NCBI RefSeq assembly: GCF_000016905.1
Contig: NC_009616.1
Location: 248,001 to 312,000 of the forward strand
Direction: 5' to 3'
Length of the DNA stretch: 64,000 nt
DNA from: Thermosipho melanesiensis BI429
GTDB taxonomy: Bacteria > Thermotogota > Thermotogae > Thermotogales > Fervidobacteriaceae
A program made the translations under genes and the position numbers. The notes under the pieces were generated by a model. That model was given only the letters and a program-made list of their open reading frames with translations, made no database searches and was not told the DNA's origin. Below, piece after piece: positions 10,214 to 18,807 of this stretch (position 1 is the first letter of the stretch; every line of letters starts with the position of its first letter).

Positions 10214-12685
10214 CTACTTTACAACAATATTGAGTAATTTATTTTTCACATAGATTACTTTAACAATTTCCCTGCCATCAACGTAAGAAGCTATTTTTGC
10301 ATTTTCAAATGCCAATTTCTTTATTTCCCCTTCACTTACATCAACCTTTGTTTGAATTTTTCCCCTTACCTTTCCATTAATTTGGATAATAACTGTAACT
10401 TCATCAACCTTAAGGGCATTTTCATCATAAGCTGGCCATTCCTCATTAACAACAAGTGTATCATTCCCCAAATCATGCCAAATTTCCTCAGCCATATGTG
10501 GCGCAAATGGTGATAAAATAAGTGTTAACTTCTCCACAAGTTCTCTAAGTAATGGTAAATTTAAATCTTTTGCACTATTTAAATATTCAGACAAATTATT
10601 ATTTAATTCCATTAATCCTGCTATAGCCGTGTTAAACTTGAATCCTCCTTCTATATCCTCGGTAATCTTTTTAATAGACTGATGTAATTTTCTTCTTAAA
10701 TCTTTTTCTTGTTTATTTTTCAATTCTATTTTTTCTACTTTCACATCTTTTATCCTTGGTAAAATAGAATAAATATTATTCCAAAGCCTCTTTAAAAATC
10801 TATTTACCCCTTCTATTCCCGCATCACTCCATTCTGCATCCTTTTCAGGTGGAGCCATAAAAAGTATGTAAGTTCTTAACGTATCTGCACCGTACTTTTC
10901 AATCATTTCATCTGGTGAAACTACATTCCCTTTTGATTTACTCATCTTCCAACCATCTTTGTAAATCATACCTTGAGTAAATAAATTTTCAAATGGTTCC
11001 TCAAATTTTAAATACCCTAAATCATATAAAACTTTGGTAATAAACCTCGAATATAGCAAGTGTAAAACGGCGTGTTCAACACCACCTATATACTGATCAA
11101 CTGGCATCCAATAATTTATATCTTCTGTATCAAATGGTTTATCTTCAAGTTTTGGATTTATATACCTTAGATAATACCATGAACTATCTACAAATGTATC
11201 CATTGTATCTGCTTCTCTTTTTGCGGGGCCACCACATTTTGGACATGTTGTATTTAAAAATTGTTCATCTAACGAAAGAGGAGATTGTCCCGTAGGTAAA
11301 AACTCCACATCTTTTGGTAACTTTACAGGTAAATCCTTTTCAGGCACAGGAACAATACCACACTTTTCACAATATACAATGGGAATTGGAGCACCCCAAT
11401 ACCTTTGTCTTGAAATAAGCCAATCCCTTAGTTTGTATTGTACACTTCTTTTTCCTATACCTTTTTCCTCAAGATATTCTATTATTTTCTCAAGCGCCAA
11501 AGTGCTTCTCATACCATTAAAAGGTCCCGAATTGACCATTATTCCTTCTTCTTCGTATGCTTTTTCCATTTTTTCAACATCAATTGATTCTTCTGGATTA
11601 TCTATAACTACGCGAATAGAAATACCATATTTTTTTGCAAAGTCAAAATCCCTCTGATCATGAGCAGGAACTGCCATTATTGCACCTGTTCCGTATTCGT
11701 ATAAAATGTAGTTTGCAACGTATATTGGTATTTTTTCACCTGTTACAGGGTTAATGGCATACCTTCCCAAGAAAAATCCTTCCTTTTCAGCCTCTAAACT
11801 TGTTCTTTTAAACCTATCTTCCAAAGAAACCTTCTTTAAAAATTGCGAAAGTTCATCTTTTCTCTCATCAGTAACCAACATTTCTACTAAAGGTGACTCG
11901 GGAGCAATTGCCATGAATGTTACTCCCCAAATAGTATCAGGTCTTGTAGTAAAAACTTTTATTTTCATATCAAGTCTATCTACAGGAAAATCTATTTCTG
12001 CACCTGTGCTTTTTCCTATCCAATTTTTTTGCATTATTTTTACGTTTTCAGGCCAACCTCTTAACTTATCTATGTCATTTAATAGTTTTTCAGCATAATC
12101 AGTAATTTTAAAATACCATTGTTCAAGATGTTTCATAGTTACTTCCGTACCACATCTTTCGCATTTACCATCTACAACTTGTTCGTTTGCCAACACCGTT
12201 TGACAACTTGGACACCAATTTACCGCTGCTTTCTTTTTGTACGCAAGTCCATTTTCATAAAGTTTCAAAAAAATCCATTGAGTCCATTTGTAATATTCCT
12301 CAGTACAAGTAATTACTTCTCTAGACCAGTCATAACTAATTCCTATCTTTTTTATTTGATTTCTTATTATATCTATATTCTTAAACGTCCAAACCTCTGG
12401 ATGGATCTTATTCTTTATAGCCGCATTCTCCGCAGGAAGACCAAATGCATCATATCCAAATGGATGCAAAACGTTATATCCTTTCATCCTTTTATACCTT
12501 GCAACTATATCGCCAATAACGTAATTTTTAACATGTCCTACATGTAATGTACCTGAAGGATATGGAAACATAACTAAATTATAAAATTTTTTTTTGTCTG
12601 AACGCTGAGGCGTTTCAAATACTTTAGATTCCGCCCAAACTTTTTGCCATTTAGGTTCTATTTCTCCAGGAATATATTCTTTCAT
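10214..12685 (-). CDS. leuS: Leucyl-tRNA synthetase
   Basis: A class I synthetase of 823 residues. The HIGH-type motif is HVGH in YPSGTLHVGHVKNY (about 41-54); KMSKS is intact (WKMSKSKGNVV, about 580). The CP1 editing domain has TTRPDTIWG and the AHDQRDFDFAKKYG region with the editing aspartate. Zinc-type CxxC pairs occur at about 159-180 (CPSCQ, CERCG) and again near 445-490. The C-terminal domain ends in the NKLLNIVV tail. The ATG at 12685 has GAGGGAA upstream. It is expressed from a promoter that overlaps the rsmE promoter. Confidence 0.98.
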   Translation of the reverse strand: MKEYIPGEIEPKWQKVWAESKVFETPQRSDKKKFYNLVMFPYPSGTLHVGHVKNYVIGDIVARYKRMKGYNVLHPFGYDAFGLPAENAAIKNKIHPEVWTFKNIDIIRNQIKKIGISYDWSREVITCTEEYYKWTQWIFLKLYENGLAYKKKAAVNWCPSCQTVLANEQVVDGKCERCGTEVTMKHLEQWYFKITDYAEKLLNDIDKLRGWPENVKIMQKNWIGKSTGAEIDFPVDRLDMKIKVFTTRPDTIWGVTFMAIAPESPLVEMLVTDERKDELSQFLKKVSLEDRFKRTSLEAEKEGFFLGRYAINPVTGEKIPIYVANYILYEYGTGAIMAVPAHDQRDFDFAKKYGISIRVVIDNPEESIDVEKMEKAYEEEGIMVNSGPFNGMRSTLALEKIIEYLEEKGIGKRSVQYKLRDWLISRQRYWGAPIPIVYCEKCGIVPVPEKDLPVKLPKDVEFLPTGQSPLSLDEQFLNTTCPKCGGPAKREADTMDTFVDSSWYYLRYINPKLEDKPFDTEDINYWMPVDQYIGGVEHAVLHLLYSRFITKVLYDLGYLKFEEPFENLFTQGMIYKDGWKMSKSKGNVVSPDEMIEKYGADTLRTYILFMAPPEKDAEWSDAGIEGVNRFLKRLWNNIYSILPRIKDVKVEKIELKNKQEKDLRRKLHQSIKKITEDIEGGFKFNTAIAGLMELNNNLSEYLNSAKDLNLPLLRELVEKLTLILSPFAPHMAEEIWHDLGNDTLVVNEEWPAYDENALKVDEVTVIIQINGKVRGKIQTKVDVSEGEIKKLAFENAKIASYVDGREIVKVIYVKNKLLNIVVK

Positions 12686-12700
12686 AAAATTCCCTCCTCT

Positions 12701-12728
12701 TTGATTTTCATTTTATTTTTATTATACT
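12701..12728 (+). promoter_or_regulatory. Promoter for rsmE
   Basis: TTGATT (12701-12706), a 16-base spacer and TATACT (12723-12728) precede rsmE by about 36 bases on the plus strand. The -10 overlaps the -10 of the divergent leuS promoter, so the two are likely mutually exclusive. Confidence 0.65.
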
Positions 12729-12749
12729 ATAAATACACACACTTAACAA
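12721..12749 (-). promoter_or_regulatory. Promoter for leuS
   Basis: On the minus strand TTGTTA (12749-12744), 17 bases and TATAAT (12726-12721) form a good sigma-A type promoter about 36 bases before the leuS start. Its -10 shares bases 12723-12726 with the plus-strand rsmE -10. Confidence 0.65.
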
Positions 12750-12763
12750 ATAGAGGTGAGAAA

Positions 12764-13444
12764 ATGCCAAACATATTCTTTGGAATACCCAAAAAAGATA
12801 TATTAATTTTTGATGAACATGAAACAATACATTTTAAAACTGTAAGAATAAAAGAAGGAGATATAGTCAAAAGTACCGATGGTAAAGGTGGTGAATTTCT
12901 GGTAAAGATTGAAAAAATAAAAAAAAAGAAATCTTTTGGAACAATTTTAGAGTCTAAATATATAGAGAAAGATGAAAAAAGTAATTTGGTGTTATTTGCT
13001 CCTTCGGGAAAATGGGAAAGACTTCGTTGGCTAATTGAAAAATCCGTTGAATTAGGTGTTGACAAAATCTATATCACAAAGACAAAATATTCTAATAGAG
13101 ATTATCGTGATAAAGAAGAAAAAATTTCGCTGGTAATCAGAAATAGTGCAAAACAATGTATCAGATATCATTTCCCCGAATTTAAGTTTATTAGCTTCAA
13201 AGAAATTGAAAAATATGCAAGTATTAATACATATTTTCTAGACTTTGAAGGAGAAAACATACCAGAAATAATTCACCCAAATACCTCATTTATAGTTGGC
13301 CCAGAAGGGGGATTTTCAGAAGATGAAAAGAAATTTTTAAATGTTAACTTTACACCTGTTGTTTTAGGGAAAAAAACATTGAGATTTGAAACAGCTGCTT
13401 TTGTATTTCTAAGTTACCTTTCCATTAAACTTGAAAAAATTTAA
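12764..13444 (+). CDS. rsmE: 16S rRNA m3U1498 methyltransferase
   Basis: RsmE methylates N3 of U1498 in 16S rRNA; it belongs to the SPOUT class. The 226 residues contain APSGKWERLRWLIEKSVELGV, the AdoMet-knot signatures GPEGGFSEDE and LGKKTLRFETAA, all diagnostic of the family. The ATG at 12764 follows GAGGTGAG by a normal spacing; the longer upstream reading covers promoter DNA and lacks a ribosome-binding site. It is followed after 14 bases by a small conserved-looking gene, with which it forms a two-gene unit ended by a shared terminator. Confidence 0.95.
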   Translation: MPNIFFGIPKKDILIFDEHETIHFKTVRIKEGDIVKSTDGKGGEFLVKIEKIKKKKSFGTILESKYIEKDEKSNLVLFAPSGKWERLRWLIEKSVELGVDKIYITKTKYSNRDYRDKEEKISLVIRNSAKQCIRYHFPEFKFISFKEIEKYASINTYFLDFEGENIPEIIHPNTSFIVGPEGGFSEDEKKFLNVNFTPVVLGKKTLRFETAAFVFLSYLSIKLEKI

Positions 13445-13458
13445 AAAGGGGTGATTTC

Positions 13459-13818
13459 ATGGTAAAAGGTGAAAAAATTTATTCATACGTAAAGTTTGAA
13501 CATGAGTTAGAATCTGAATACAGAGAAAAAATAGCACTTTGTAAAAGAAAATCGGATGTTTTAGAAACATTATTTGAAACTGTTAAAAAACTACTTTCAA
13601 AAATCAACGATGAATTTAAACACTTAACAAGGGATGACACTAAATTAAACAACGAAAAAATAGAATTTTCAGAAAAGTGGAATGAGAAAATTAAAGAACT
13701 TTACAAAAACAGTGATCTCGAAGCAATAATAAATAGACTTACAGAAGTAGCTACACACAGAATCAAAAAATTGGAAAACGATGAAAATGTAGATTATTTT
13801 AATATAAAAACAAAATGA
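13459..13818 (+). CDS. Hypothetical small coiled-coil protein
   Basis: A 119-residue highly charged protein (Lys/Glu-rich) with no cysteine cluster, signal peptide or membrane helix apart from one Cys. Most of the length is predicted helical, with a likely coiled coil around residues 12-65 and another helix near 75-105 (DLEAIINRLTEVATHRIKKLE). I do not recognise the family. ATG follows GGGGTGAT by the spacing common in this genome. It is co-transcribed with rsmE, and its TGA stop lies inside the stem of the terminator shared with the GNAT gene on the other strand. Confidence 0.75.
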   Translation: MVKGEKIYSYVKFEHELESEYREKIALCKRKSDVLETLFETVKKLLSKINDEFKHLTRDDTKLNNEKIEFSEKWNEKIKELYKNSDLEAIINRLTEVATHRIKKLENDENVDYFNIKTK

Positions 13819-13840
13819 GCGGTTAAACCCGCTCATTTTT
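13815..13840. terminator. Bidirectional terminator between convergent genes
   Basis: A stem TGAGCGG/CCGCTCA with a 6-base loop, flanked by T5-6 on the right and an A-rich stretch on the left. It ends both the rsmE unit (plus) and the GNAT operon (minus). The stop codons of both genes (13816-13818 plus, 13825-13823 minus) lie inside the hairpin. Confidence 0.85.
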
Positions 13841-14254
13841 TAAAAGTCCATAAATAAAAATATCATAATACCTACCATTGTGAAATTTTGCTTTTTTTAA
13901 ACGACCTTCCTTTTTGAAACCAAATTTTTCCAACAATTTTATAGACACTTCATTATATTCATATACTTCAGCGGTTAATCTATTCATATTCATTTCCTCA
14001 AATGCATAATCAATAGAATATTTAAGTATTTTTTTACCGTAACCTTTTCCTCTCTTTTCTTTTTTTACATAGTAAGTAATATATGCATTTCTGTTAAAAT
14101 ACCTCATGTTAAAACTAACAAAACCTACAAACTCATCATCAAAAAAGTTCAAAACTATTCTTCTTGGAATTTCTACTATCCTTGTTTCAGAAAAAAACTG
14201 AAAATCTTCCGTCTCAACCTTTATCAGCTCATTTTCACATATTTGAACCTTCAT
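13823..14254 (-). CDS. GNAT-family N-acetyltransferase
   Basis: A 143-residue GNAT protein. The acetyl-CoA binding motif A is visible as RGKGYGKKILKYSIDYAF (about 82-99, Q/RxxGxG/A form RGKGYG), followed by NRLTAEVYEYNEVSIKLLEKFGF, the standard motif B of RimJ/RimL/SpeG-like acetyltransferases, and KEGRLKKAKFHNGRYYDIFIYGLL at the end. The acceptor may be a protein N-terminus, a polyamine or a small molecule; sequence does not decide. It follows the rseP-like gene by 10 bases and ends in the shared terminator. Confidence 0.88.
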   Translation of the reverse strand: MKVQICENELIKVETEDFQFFSETRIVEIPRRIVLNFFDDEFVGFVSFNMRYFNRNAYITYYVKKEKRGKGYGKKILKYSIDYAFEEMNMNRLTAEVYEYNEVSIKLLEKFGFKKEGRLKKAKFHNGRYYDIFIYGLLKNERV

Positions 14255-14264
14255 CTATCCCACC

Positions 14265-15755
14265 TCAGAAAAATCTAGTAAAATCTGCAAACATAAAATA
14301 AAACGCAAGAGCCATAAGTATGAAAAATCCTATTGTATGGACTATAGCTTCTATCCTTCTATTCACTTTTTTACCTGAAATAATTTCAATTAACGAAAAC
14401 ACTATCCTTCCACCATCAAGAGCTGGTAAAGGTAACAAATTAAAAATCCCCAAATTCAATGTAAATAAAGCTACTACGGTTAAAATAGTTTCCCAACCAG
14501 CCCTTGCTGCTTCACCAACTATCACAGCAATTCCCACAGGTCCTGCCACTTGATTCACACCCTCACCCAAAAACAACCTACCAAATGCCTTCCAAATAGT
14601 TATTGCAGCAGAATTACATCTTAAAATTGCTAATTCAAACGTTTCAAAAATATTCTTTGGTTTTAGATATTTTTGCTCTTCCTTAAAGAAACCCGGTGTT
14701 GAAACTATCTTTAAAAACTCTTCTTTATCTAAATCTATTGTCATCTTTTCACCATTTCTTTGAACAACTATTTCTAACCTTTCAGAAAGAGGGTTGAGCT
14801 TTTCTTTTATTTCATCTCCCCAAATATCAATGTATACTTGTTTTTCTTTCAGGGAAAGTCTTGAAATAAGACTTATTAAAGAAACATAATCTTCTATTTC
14901 CATATCATTTACTTTAACTATTCTATCGTTTGACAAAAACGGTTCAATATTTTTATTTGCTACAGGCTTAAATCCCGCATAATAAAACCCTATAGTAGGT
15001 CTTTCATCAACAAATGTAAAACTTAACACAACACCTGATAAAACATTCCCAAATTCATCTTCAATTTCTACAAAATCTTCTTTTTTTACATCTAAATCAA
15101 CTCCCAATTTATAACCATTTATCTTTTTTATCTTTCCATATATTTTCCCTCGTACATCATCCAAAATAAAAACATATTCAGGTGGTGAAATACGTGGAGG
15201 TATAGTTTTTTCTAAAATTTTGTCATCTCTGAGTATAGTAAGCTTTACAACATTCCCTTTCTTTATCTCATTACTTACCTCTATAGAATCAAATACTCTT
15301 TTCCCGTTTACCTTTAAAATCACATCTCCTTCTTTTAAACCATATTCAAACGCTGGTGAATTTTCTATAACCCTTCCTATAGTTACCGCAGGTACACCCC
15401 AGTTATTTACTATTGGAACAAACAATATATACGCAGCAAGTATCGAAAACAAAGGCCCAGCAAAAGCTATTAACAAACGCTGCCATGCGGGCTTTGCATA
15501 GAGACCATCTTCTTCCTCTTCGTTAAAGTCCTCACCTTTTAAACGTACATAGCCACCAAAGGGAATTACATTTATCTTGAAAAGTGTTTCTTTAAATTGT
15601 TTCTTAAAAATTGCAGGACCAAATCCAATAGAAAATTCTAGAACAGTTACTTTAAATATCTTGGCAAACAAAAAATGACCAAATTCATGGACAACCACTA
15701 CAAACATAAAAACTAATATAAATGAAATAAAACTTATAATACTATTCACCTCCAT
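14265..15755 (-). CDS. rseP: Site-2 membrane metalloprotease RseP/RasP-like, PDZ-containing
   Basis: An intramembrane zinc protease of about 496 residues. The zinc motif HEFGH is in the first membrane helix (about residues 24-28), the third zinc ligand is in NLLPLPALDGGR near the C-terminus, and the intervening periplasmic region has PDZ-like features (SPAFEYGLKEGDVILKVNG). Four membrane segments are expected. It normally cleaves anti-sigma factors and remnant signal peptides. The start is uncertain: the ATG at 15755 has a poor ribosome-binding site, while an ATT at 15740 lies 8 bases after GGAGG. It follows a receiver-GGDEF gene in an operon. Confidence 0.93.
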   Translation of the reverse strand: MEVNSIISFISFILVFMFVVVVHEFGHFLFAKIFKVTVLEFSIGFGPAIFKKQFKETLFKINVIPFGGYVRLKGEDFNEEEEDGLYAKPAWQRLLIAFAGPLFSILAAYILFVPIVNNWGVPAVTIGRVIENSPAFEYGLKEGDVILKVNGKRVFDSIEVSNEIKKGNVVKLTILRDDKILEKTIPPRISPPEYVFILDDVRGKIYGKIKKINGYKLGVDLDVKKEDFVEIEDEFGNVLSGVVLSFTFVDERPTIGFYYAGFKPVANKNIEPFLSNDRIVKVNDMEIEDYVSLISLISRLSLKEKQVYIDIWGDEIKEKLNPLSERLEIVVQRNGEKMTIDLDKEEFLKIVSTPGFFKEEQKYLKPKNIFETFELAILRCNSAAITIWKAFGRLFLGEGVNQVAGPVGIAVIVGEAARAGWETILTVVALFTLNLGIFNLLPLPALDGGRIVFSLIEIISGKKVNRRIEAIVHTIGFFILMALAFYFMFADFTRFF

Positions 15756-17133
15756 ACACTTGATTTTTTCCTCTTTTTTTAGCAATATATAGATTCTTAT
15801 CTGCTCTCTTAATAAAGCCTAACATAGATTTCTCAGGCTTGCAACATAAACCTGCACTAAAAGTCACATTGTTCACTCCCAAAGATTTCCAATCTGTGTT
15901 TCTTACTTTATCCAAAATTCTTTCCAATACTTTTTTTGCCTGATTACATGAGATCCCTGGAAGAATTACCAAAAACTCCTCTCCGCCATATCTTCCCACA
16001 TAATCACTTTCCCGCAAATTATCCCTTATTATTTGAGCAACTTTTTTTAAAACTTCATCGCCTTTTAAATGTCCATAAGTATCATTAACCTTTTTAAAAT
16101 CATCTATATCTATCATGGCAACTGACAATGGGATTTTCTGTCTTAAAGATAATTGTAATAACTCTTTTAATTTCTCCATTATAAACGCCCTGTTATATAC
16201 TTTGGTTAACTCATCAAACTCTGTTTTGGACTTACTCAAGTTGTATTCATTTAAAAGTTTAAACACAAGAGCCAATGGCTTTTTTATTACTACAATCGTC
16301 TCTAAAAAATCTCTTTCCTTTTTTAACCCTTCAATTAAAAATGCTGCCTGCTCTTCATTTTTGTATTCTATAACAACTGATATAAAATCCTCGAGAGTTT
16401 CTCCATTTTTTACATAGTTCCCATTATATATTTTCTTTGCAGGTGTAACAGGTTTTTTCAATAAAAGTTCTAAAGTTTTTTCAATTTCTTTTCTATTAAA
16501 AGACCTTTCATCATCTGAAATAGAATAAATCCTTTCACTTTCAACATTAAAAATTAAGGTGTGAAGTGATTTAAATTCAAAAAATTCTTTAAATAGTTTG
16601 TAAATGCATTCAATTAAATACCTTTCATCGTGAATATATTCTAAAAAACTGTAGATTTCTGAAATTACCAATTCATTTCTTAGATTTTCCTCTAGTATAT
16701 CAACAAGCTCTCCAAAAGGCTCTTTTCTAATTTTAAGCACCTCACTAGACCATTCAATATGATAATTTTCGTTTAAAAAACCTTTCAACTTTTCTATAAT
16801 CTCTTTCTTATCTAACGTCTTTTTTATATATAGATTTGCACCACTTTTCTTTGCCCAAAATTTATTAATTGTCTCATTTCCAGCAGTTAAAATAACTATT
16901 CCCACATTTTCAAATTCCGCATATGATCTTATAAACCTAGTTAAATGAATTCCATTCATGTTTGGCATAAGATAATCTGTTATAACAACATCTGGTAAAA
17001 ACGAAAAAAACTTGTTAATTCCATCCAAACCATCAACTGCAACTTCAACTTCATTTCCCATCTTTTCTAGTTCATACTTTAAAAATCTTCTCCAAAGCTC
17101 ACTATCATCAACCACAAGTATTTTTTTACTCAT
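15742..17133 (-). CDS. Response regulator with C-terminal diguanylate cyclase (GGDEF) domain
   Basis: A 463-residue receiver-linker-GGDEF protein. The receiver (1-120) has the acidic pair DD (9-10), phospho-acceptor Asp53 in VITDYLMPNMNG and the Lys near 105. Residues about 130-290 are a linker of unclear fold. The cyclase domain carries GGEEF (383-387), which is the active form, and an RxxD inhibitory-site motif (374-377, RESD) five residues upstream, so product inhibition is expected. The ATG at 17133 follows AGGAGG; it overlaps the preceding HD-GYP-like gene by 8 bases, suggesting that c-di-GMP synthesis and breakdown or sensing are coupled. Confidence 0.94.
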   Translation of the reverse strand: MSKKILVVDDSELWRRFLKYELEKMGNEVEVAVDGLDGINKFFSFLPDVVITDYLMPNMNGIHLTRFIRSYAEFENVGIVILTAGNETINKFWAKKSGANLYIKKTLDKKEIIEKLKGFLNENYHIEWSSEVLKIRKEPFGELVDILEENLRNELVISEIYSFLEYIHDERYLIECIYKLFKEFFEFKSLHTLIFNVESERIYSISDDERSFNRKEIEKTLELLLKKPVTPAKKIYNGNYVKNGETLEDFISVVIEYKNEEQAAFLIEGLKKERDFLETIVVIKKPLALVFKLLNEYNLSKSKTEFDELTKVYNRAFIMEKLKELLQLSLRQKIPLSVAMIDIDDFKKVNDTYGHLKGDEVLKKVAQIIRDNLRESDYVGRYGGEEFLVILPGISCNQAKKVLERILDKVRNTDWKSLGVNNVTFSAGLCCKPEKSMLGFIKRADKNLYIAKKRGKNQVYGGE

Positions 17134-18766
17134 CTTTTTTCCTCCTGACAATTTTTTCCAATTCTTCAACAACTTTTCTATCAAGTTTTCCATTTTCCAC
17201 ATCTTTGTACAATTCATCAAAAATTGTAAAATCATCAAATCCCTTATTTTTCATCGTAAAATATGCATCAACAACTAATATAATTCTACTTTCAAGGGGA
17301 ATTTCTTCACATTTTAATCCAAATATACCTTTTCCATCACATCTTTCATGATGATAAAGCACAATCTTAGATATATCCTTTAAAAATTCGAAACGATTTA
17401 ATATCTCATAACCAATCTTTACATGGTTTTGAATTTGAACTTTTTCAGCATTGGTCAATCTTCCAGGTTTTTTTAAAATTCTATCACTCAAAAACACTTT
17501 ACCAATATCATGTAACATAGCCGCTTCCCAAGTTTTCATCTCATCAACACCGAAAACTTTTGCCAACTTTTTTGATAAATTTGCAACATTCCTTGAGTGT
17601 ATTTTGCCAACCCTTTTATCAACGCTTTCAACGAACATTTTCAAAATTTCAAAAAACATTTTTTTATAACTGTTTTCATAAACCTTTAATATCAAAAAGT
17701 TACCAAATATCTTCCCGAATATATTTACATACTCTGGAATTTTTAATTTATCATTTACAAATGAATCAAGACATATTGACCCTACCTTTTCTTGTTCAAC
17801 ATATATAGGAATTACATATGTTGATTTAATCTTTTCTGAACCAACCTCTTTAAATACTTCATCAAAAACCTCGTTATTTTTGTTTTTTATAACATCCCCA
17901 GAGACATATCCTTCAAATTGTATTGCTATTACATCATTCTCGCAACAAAATTCAATTTCCTTAAGTTTATCTGTATATCCAACTTGTGCAAAGTATTTAA
18001 ATTTATTGTTCTGCTTAAGAATAATACTTCCTGCATTTACATCCTTAAAAATATCTATTAATTCTTCTAATATATATTGAGCAACATCTTCAATTCGATC
18101 TTTAGGATTTACATTTGCTAAAATCTCATATGCTGAAGTTAAAAAGGTATTAATATCTTCCAAATCTTTCTTTGTCTTAACCACCTCATCTATTGAATCT
18201 AATAGTTCCCTTTCATTCCTTACTATAATTTCCTGCAAATAATTTACACTTTCTTTTAAACTTTCTAGTTCTTCAACTTTCATTTTTTTTACAATAGGAT
18301 TATATTCTAAATAATTTTGAAAATATTTTAAATTTCCTTCTATTTTTGCAAGATCCTCACTTATTATTTTAACTTTTTTAATAATCTCTTTTCTTTTAAA
18401 TGTAATAATTCCCATTAAAAATAGAAAGAAAATTAAAGATAATACAGAAAGTACAATAACTTCAAAAGTTAAATCCTTTATAACATAAACTTTCCTACCC
18501 TCAAAATCAAATTCCGCACTAACAAAGAAAGTCTTTTTCTCCTTAACAAAACTAATAGTTAAATCTTTTGTAGAAAAAATTTTTGAAAGTGTTAAAACAC
18601 TTTCATAAGCTAATTTTTCCTTTAGTAAAGAAGTAAAATTTTCAACATTGTGTTTTTCAAAATAAAATAGTAAAATTAAGATGGAAGTAAAAAACATTAA
18701 AAACAAAACAGTTAAGTATAAATACTTTTTATTATCATCTAATAAAATAAACTCGGAGATTTTCAT
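17126..18766 (-). CDS. Membrane GAF/HD-GYP-type protein with altered GYP motif
   Basis: A 546-residue protein: TM1 at about 17-34, an extracytoplasmic segment, TM2 at about 103-123, a helical linker (130-210), a GAF-like domain (about 215-385) and a C-terminal HD domain. The metal motif HD is intact (His419-Asp420, LHDIGK), as are NH and HHE (472-474), but the GYP signature reads GIF (480-482) before GLKCEEIPLESRI. The HD-GYP family hydrolyses c-di-GMP; the altered motif makes activity uncertain. The next gene is a diguanylate cyclase with an 8-base overlap. The start is ATG with GAGGTGAG. Confidence 0.9.
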   Translation of the reverse strand: MKISEFILLDDNKKYLYLTVLFLMFFTSILILLFYFEKHNVENFTSLLKEKLAYESVLTLSKIFSTKDLTISFVKEKKTFFVSAEFDFEGRKVYVIKDLTFEVIVLSVLSLIFFLFLMGIITFKRKEIIKKVKIISEDLAKIEGNLKYFQNYLEYNPIVKKMKVEELESLKESVNYLQEIIVRNERELLDSIDEVVKTKKDLEDINTFLTSAYEILANVNPKDRIEDVAQYILEELIDIFKDVNAGSIILKQNNKFKYFAQVGYTDKLKEIEFCCENDVIAIQFEGYVSGDVIKNKNNEVFDEVFKEVGSEKIKSTYVIPIYVEQEKVGSICLDSFVNDKLKIPEYVNIFGKIFGNFLILKVYENSYKKMFFEILKMFVESVDKRVGKIHSRNVANLSKKLAKVFGVDEMKTWEAAMLHDIGKVFLSDRILKKPGRLTNAEKVQIQNHVKIGYEILNRFEFLKDISKIVLYHHERCDGKGIFGLKCEEIPLESRIILVVDAYFTMKNKGFDDFTIFDELYKDVENGKLDRKVVEELEKIVRRKKDE

Positions 18767-18807
18767 CTTCTCACCTCAATAATATTCTATCACAAAGGAG
18801 GATATAA

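Noticed and set aside
12727-13065. 112-codon minus-strand frame over the rsmE start
   Set aside because: Antisense to the conserved rsmE coding region and covers the leuS promoter.
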